A stretch of DNA of 64,000 bases from positions 2,346,001 to 2,410,000 of the forward strand of contig NZ_CP133217.1 of assembly GCF_030930995.1 (NCBI RefSeq), read 5' to 3'. The position numbers and the translations under genes were made by a program. The notes beneath the pieces were generated by a model. It made no database searches and had not been told where the DNA came from. It saw nothing but the letters and a program-made list of their open reading frames with translations. Source of the DNA: Thiothrix subterranea. GTDB lineage: Bacteria; Pseudomonadota; Gammaproteobacteria; Thiotrichales; Thiotrichaceae. Positions within the stretch are counted from its first letter, which is position 1; every line of letters starts with the position of its first letter. Below, in pieces: positions 61,891-64,000 of this stretch.

Positions 61891-63064
61891 GGTGTACCTC
61901 GCGGAGCACGGTTTGAATGGTGTGATGCAGGCGTTCCACCACCTTTTCCCAGCTCAGGCCGAGCGCAGTCTGGTAGGCAGCCTGGCCTTGAGTGCGGCGT
62001 AAGTTGGGGTCGAGCGCCAATGCGATACTGGCTTCGATAAAGGCAGCAGTGTCGTCCAGCGGTATGCCCATACCGTTGATGCCGCTGCGCAAGTGTTCAT
62101 GGGCGGCGGCGTAATCGAAGGTCACGACCGGCAGGCCACTGGCCATTGCTTCCAGCACCACATTGCCGAAAGTTTCGCTGGTGCTGGGGTAGAGGAACAA
62201 GTCGCCGCTGGCATAGTGTTCTGCCAAGGCTGTGCCGGTTTGCATCCCGACGAACAGGCAATCGGGATGCATGTCTTGCAGGCGTTTGCGTTCCGGGCCA
62301 TCGCCGACCAGCAGGAAACGCGCATCGGGGAGGTGTTGCTGGATGGCCCGAAAGGCGCTGAAGGCCAGATCAAGGTTTTTTTCCGGCGACATGCGTGATA
62401 CCAGTGTGACCAGCAATTGTTCCGGGCGAATGCCGAGTTGGGTGCGCAAGGTGTCGCTGCGGCGTTGCGGGTTGAAGCGTTCCACGTCAATGCCGCGATC
62501 CAGAATGCCGAGTTTGGTGTAACCGTTGGCGCTCAGTTGTTGCTGCAATTCGCGGGTCGGCACGAGTGTGACCAGCGTCTGGTTATGGACGTGGCGCAAA
62601 TAACGTTTCGCCAGATTGAAAAACCCACTCAGGCGGTAATAGCGGCTGTACTGGTCAAAATTGGTGTGAAAGTCGCTGATGACGGGGATGCCCAGTTTTT
62701 TTGCGGCCTTCATCGCGGAATAACCCAACGGGCCTTCGGTAACGATTTGCACGATGTCGGGGCGCTGCTTTTTCCACAGGCGTTTGAGGGCGTGGTATTG
62801 CGGGAAGCCCAAGCGAACTTCCTTGTAAAATGGGAGTGTCAGTCCATTGACGAGGTGTTCCTGAAAGAGTGCTTCGCGTTGCGGTTTTTCGTGTGCCGTT
62901 TGGCGGGGGCGCACCAACTGGATGTGGTAGCCACCGCGTGTGCGCAAACCTGCCACCATGCGACTGATGGAATGCGCCACCCCGTTGATTTCTGGCGGCC
63001 ACGTTTCCGTGACGACGCTCAGGTGAGTGTGGTTGCTGACAAGTTGAAGGCGGGCGTTTGACAC
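61862..63064 (-). CDS. GT4-family glycosyltransferase with Pho-type promoter
   Basis: The 400-residue GT-B enzyme starts (GTG) with a short tail and then LSVVTETWPPEINGVAHSISRMVAGL, as in GDP-mannose- or UDP-glucose-dependent GT4 enzymes. It has VQIVTEGPLGYSAMKAAKKL, SRMSPEKNLDLAFSAF (about 214) and the SETFGNVVLEAMASGLPVV site (about 294). With the coupled PAP2 gene it looks like a two-step route to glycolipids used to replace phospholipids; sqdX- or Agt-like roles are possible. A Pho box stands in the gap to the second phoB. Sugar donor and acceptor are inferred. Confidence 0.85.
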   Translation of the reverse strand: MSNARLQLVSNHTHLSVVTETWPPEINGVAHSISRMVAGLRTRGGYHIQLVRPRQTAHEKPQREALFQEHLVNGLTLPFYKEVRLGFPQYHALKRLWKKQRPDIVQIVTEGPLGYSAMKAAKKLGIPVISDFHTNFDQYSRYYRLSGFFNLAKRYLRHVHNQTLVTLVPTRELQQQLSANGYTKLGILDRGIDVERFNPQRRSDTLRTQLGIRPEQLLVTLVSRMSPEKNLDLAFSAFRAIQQHLPDARFLLVGDGPERKRLQDMHPDCLFVGMQTGTALAEHYASGDLFLYPSTSETFGNVVLEAMASGLPVVTFDYAAAHEHLRSGINGMGIPLDDTAAFIEASIALALDPNLRRTQGQAAYQTALGLSWEKVVERLHHTIQTVLREVHHEHEALAST

Positions 63065-63108
63065 AAAAATACACGTCTCATAGTGAATACCCTGATGATT
63101 TTGCAGGT

Positions 63109-63153
63109 TTAATGCTGCAAGACAGTGACGTTTTTGTGACGGTTAGATGTCAT
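63109..63153 (-). promoter_or_regulatory. Pho box before the GT4-PAP2 pair
   Basis: On the minus strand ATGACAT, CCGTCAC and ACGTCAC follow at 11-base steps (63153 to 63125), then 10 bases and CATTAA (63114-63109), a weak -10. Confidence 0.68.
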
Positions 63154-63163
63154 CTGACAAGGC

Positions 63164-63850
63164 TTATACCGTGGGTGAAAACCGATAGCCTGCCCCGCGC
63201 ACGGTCTGGATGTAATGCTCAAAACCGTGCGTTGCCAGTGTTTTGCGCAAGCGCAGAATGTGTACGTCTACGGTGCGTTCTTCCACGTATACATTGCGTC
63301 CCCAAGCGTTGTCCAGCAATTGTTCGCGGCTGTATACGCGGTCAGGGTGTTGCATGAAAAATTTCAGCAAGCGGAATTCGGTGGGGCCAAACTCGAGTTC
63401 TTGACCATCAGCGGTGACGCGGTGGCTGAGCGGGTCGAGGGTTAACCCGGCAAATTCGAGCATTTCCGCTGGTTGGGAATGGCGGGTACGGCGCAATACG
63501 GCCTGAATTCGCACCACTAATTCGGCTGGAGAAAACGGTTTGCTGATATAATCGTCGATGCCCGCCTGAAAGCCGGAAATGCGGTCGGTTTCTTCGTTAC
63601 GGGCGGTCAGCATAATGACCGGAATGTCTTGGGTATTGCCGTCGCGTTGTAGGCGTTTGACCAGTTCTATGCCACTCATGCCGGGCAGCATCCAGTCCAT
63701 CAGAATCAGTTCCGGGCGCTGGCGGTGAATGGCGGTGTAGGCTTGTTCGGCGGATTCGGCTTCGTGCAGGGTGAAACCGGCACGCCCCAAAGCAAAGCCG
63801 ACCATTTTGCGGATCGGCTGCTCGTCTTCAACGATCAATATGTTGCTCAT
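63164..63850 (-). CDS. PhoB-family response regulator (copy 2)
   Basis: A 228-residue receiver plus winged-helix regulator. It keeps the PhoB-type [20 protein letters not shown] (phospho-Asp about 53), [31 protein letters not shown], and the DNA-binding helix region [31 protein letters not shown] with [10 protein letters not shown]. The receiver is closer to E. coli PhoB than copy 1 is. The ATG at 63850 is used; the open frame upstream to 63979 lacks family similarity. A Pho box lies upstream, so it may be autoregulated. No kinase gene is seen next to it in the window. Confidence 0.88.
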   Translation of the reverse strand: MSNILIVEDEQPIRKMVGFALGRAGFTLHEAESAEQAYTAIHRQRPELILMDWMLPGMSGIELVKRLQRDGNTQDIPVIMLTARNEETDRISGFQAGIDDYISKPFSPAELVVRIQAVLRRTRHSQPAEMLEFAGLTLDPLSHRVTADGQELEFGPTEFRLLKFFMQHPDRVYSREQLLDNAWGRNVYVEERTVDVHILRLRKTLATHGFEHYIQTVRGAGYRFSPTV

Positions 63851-63883
63851 GTGAAACCTGTATGAATTTCCTTTTACAGGCAC

Positions 63884-63928
63884 ATTTAACCGTAGGCGTG
63901 TGTCAGTTCTGTGACAGGTTACTGACTT
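63884..63928 (-). promoter_or_regulatory. Pho box and -10 element of the second phoB
   Basis: On the minus strand AAGTCAG, CTGTCAC and CTGACAC follow at 11-base steps (63928 to 63900), then 10 bases and TTAAAT (63889-63884). Confidence 0.78.
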
Positions 63929-64000
63929 TATTGGGTGTTTGAGACTCTTCGCGGGTGATTTCCAGCGGATGGGACGCATCGGCGTAATCGTGATAACCGC
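63903..64000 (-). CDS. Possible 3' end of a gene cut by the window edge
   Basis: One minus-strand frame stays open from the window edge to a TGA, reading [20 protein letters not shown] and a polar tail. The composition is protein-like, but 31 residues are too few to name a family, and the Pho box overlaps its end. Confidence 0.3.
   Translation of the reverse strand, partial: GYHDYADASHPLEITREESQTPNKVSNLSQN

Noticed and set aside
63851-63979. 43-residue extension of the second PhoB
   Set aside because: PhoB proteins start at the MSN-type ATG at 63850, and the extension covers the promoter.
1-64000. CRISPR arrays, tRNA and rRNA genes
   Set aside because: No regularly spaced identical repeats, cloverleaf-like sequences or rRNA-like stretches were noticed. 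A covariance-model scan would settle this.
1-64000. Long open frames opposite or out of frame to smc, phoX and other GC-rich genes
   Set aside because: They are shadows with low-complexity Arg/Ser/Cys composition and no family motifs.

Overview
The window looks like a chromosomal segment of a gammaproteobacterium. Its gene content (smc next to zipA, an outer-membrane lipid A gene lpxH, PhoB/PhoR/PhoU/Pst, lipoproteins, the short QueF) and a moderate to high GC background would suit a Thiothrix-like sulfur bacterium, but no marker gene here proves the genus. I see no rRNA, tRNA or CRISPR array.

Layout. 0-9 kb: housekeeping genes (cyclophilin, queF, smc, zipA, an HhH protein, a K+ channel with a small membrane partner) and a PIN/RHH toxin-antitoxin pair. 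9.3-12.6 kb: a Roc-COR GTPase with C-terminal membrane segments, overlapped by a Fic-fold protein whose catalytic His is replaced. 12.6-15.2 kb: a zinc peptidase, the Anbu proteasome-like peptidase and lpxH. 15.3-20 kb: a DUF47/Pit phosphate importer and a hybrid sensor kinase with its own binding-protein domain. 20-27.2 kb: pstC-pstA-pstB-phoU-phoB-phoR and olsB. 27.3-36.2 kb: an AT-rich insertion made of an IS3-type element and a three-gene McrB-like / McrC-like nuclease / DUF3800 operon, followed by a small DUF433 gene. 36.3-45.3 kb: btaA-btaB-plcP, pstS, small membrane and esterase genes, and ppk2. 45.3-47.7 kb: a phytase-like lipoprotein. 47.8-52.7 kb: a second accessory patch (TIR-NTPase-FGE protein, HTH protein, pRiA4b ORF-3-like protein, an Rpn-type nuclease). 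52.8-64 kb: a 5'-nucleotidase lipoprotein, PhoX, a diheme PDZ lipoprotein, two GT4 glycosyltransferases, a PAP2 phosphatase and a second PhoB.

How the genes work together. The dominant theme is the phosphate-starvation response. At least ten promoters carry the same layout: 7-bp CTGTCAT-like repeats every 11 bp, then exactly 10 bp, then a -10-like hexamer. They stand before pstC, pstS, olsB, btaA, a membrane protein gene, ppk2, the phytase-like gene, phoX, the GT-PAP2 pair and the second phoB. Together these genes sense and import phosphate, cleave organic phosphate, handle polyphosphate, and could replace phospholipids by three phosphorus-free lipid routes: ornithine lipid (OlsB), betaine lipid (PlcP supplying diacylglycerol to BtaA/BtaB) and glycolipid (GT4 plus PAP2). 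The AT-rich defence operon sits in the middle of this cluster, between olsB and btaA, and separates pstS from the other pst genes.

The best candidates for little-described biology are the McrB/DUF2357/DUF3800 operon, the Roc-COR plus His-less Fic pair, the TIR-nSTAND-FGE protein with a hypervariable-looking C-terminus, and the breadth of the lipid-remodelling Pho regulon. All functions are read from sequence alone.
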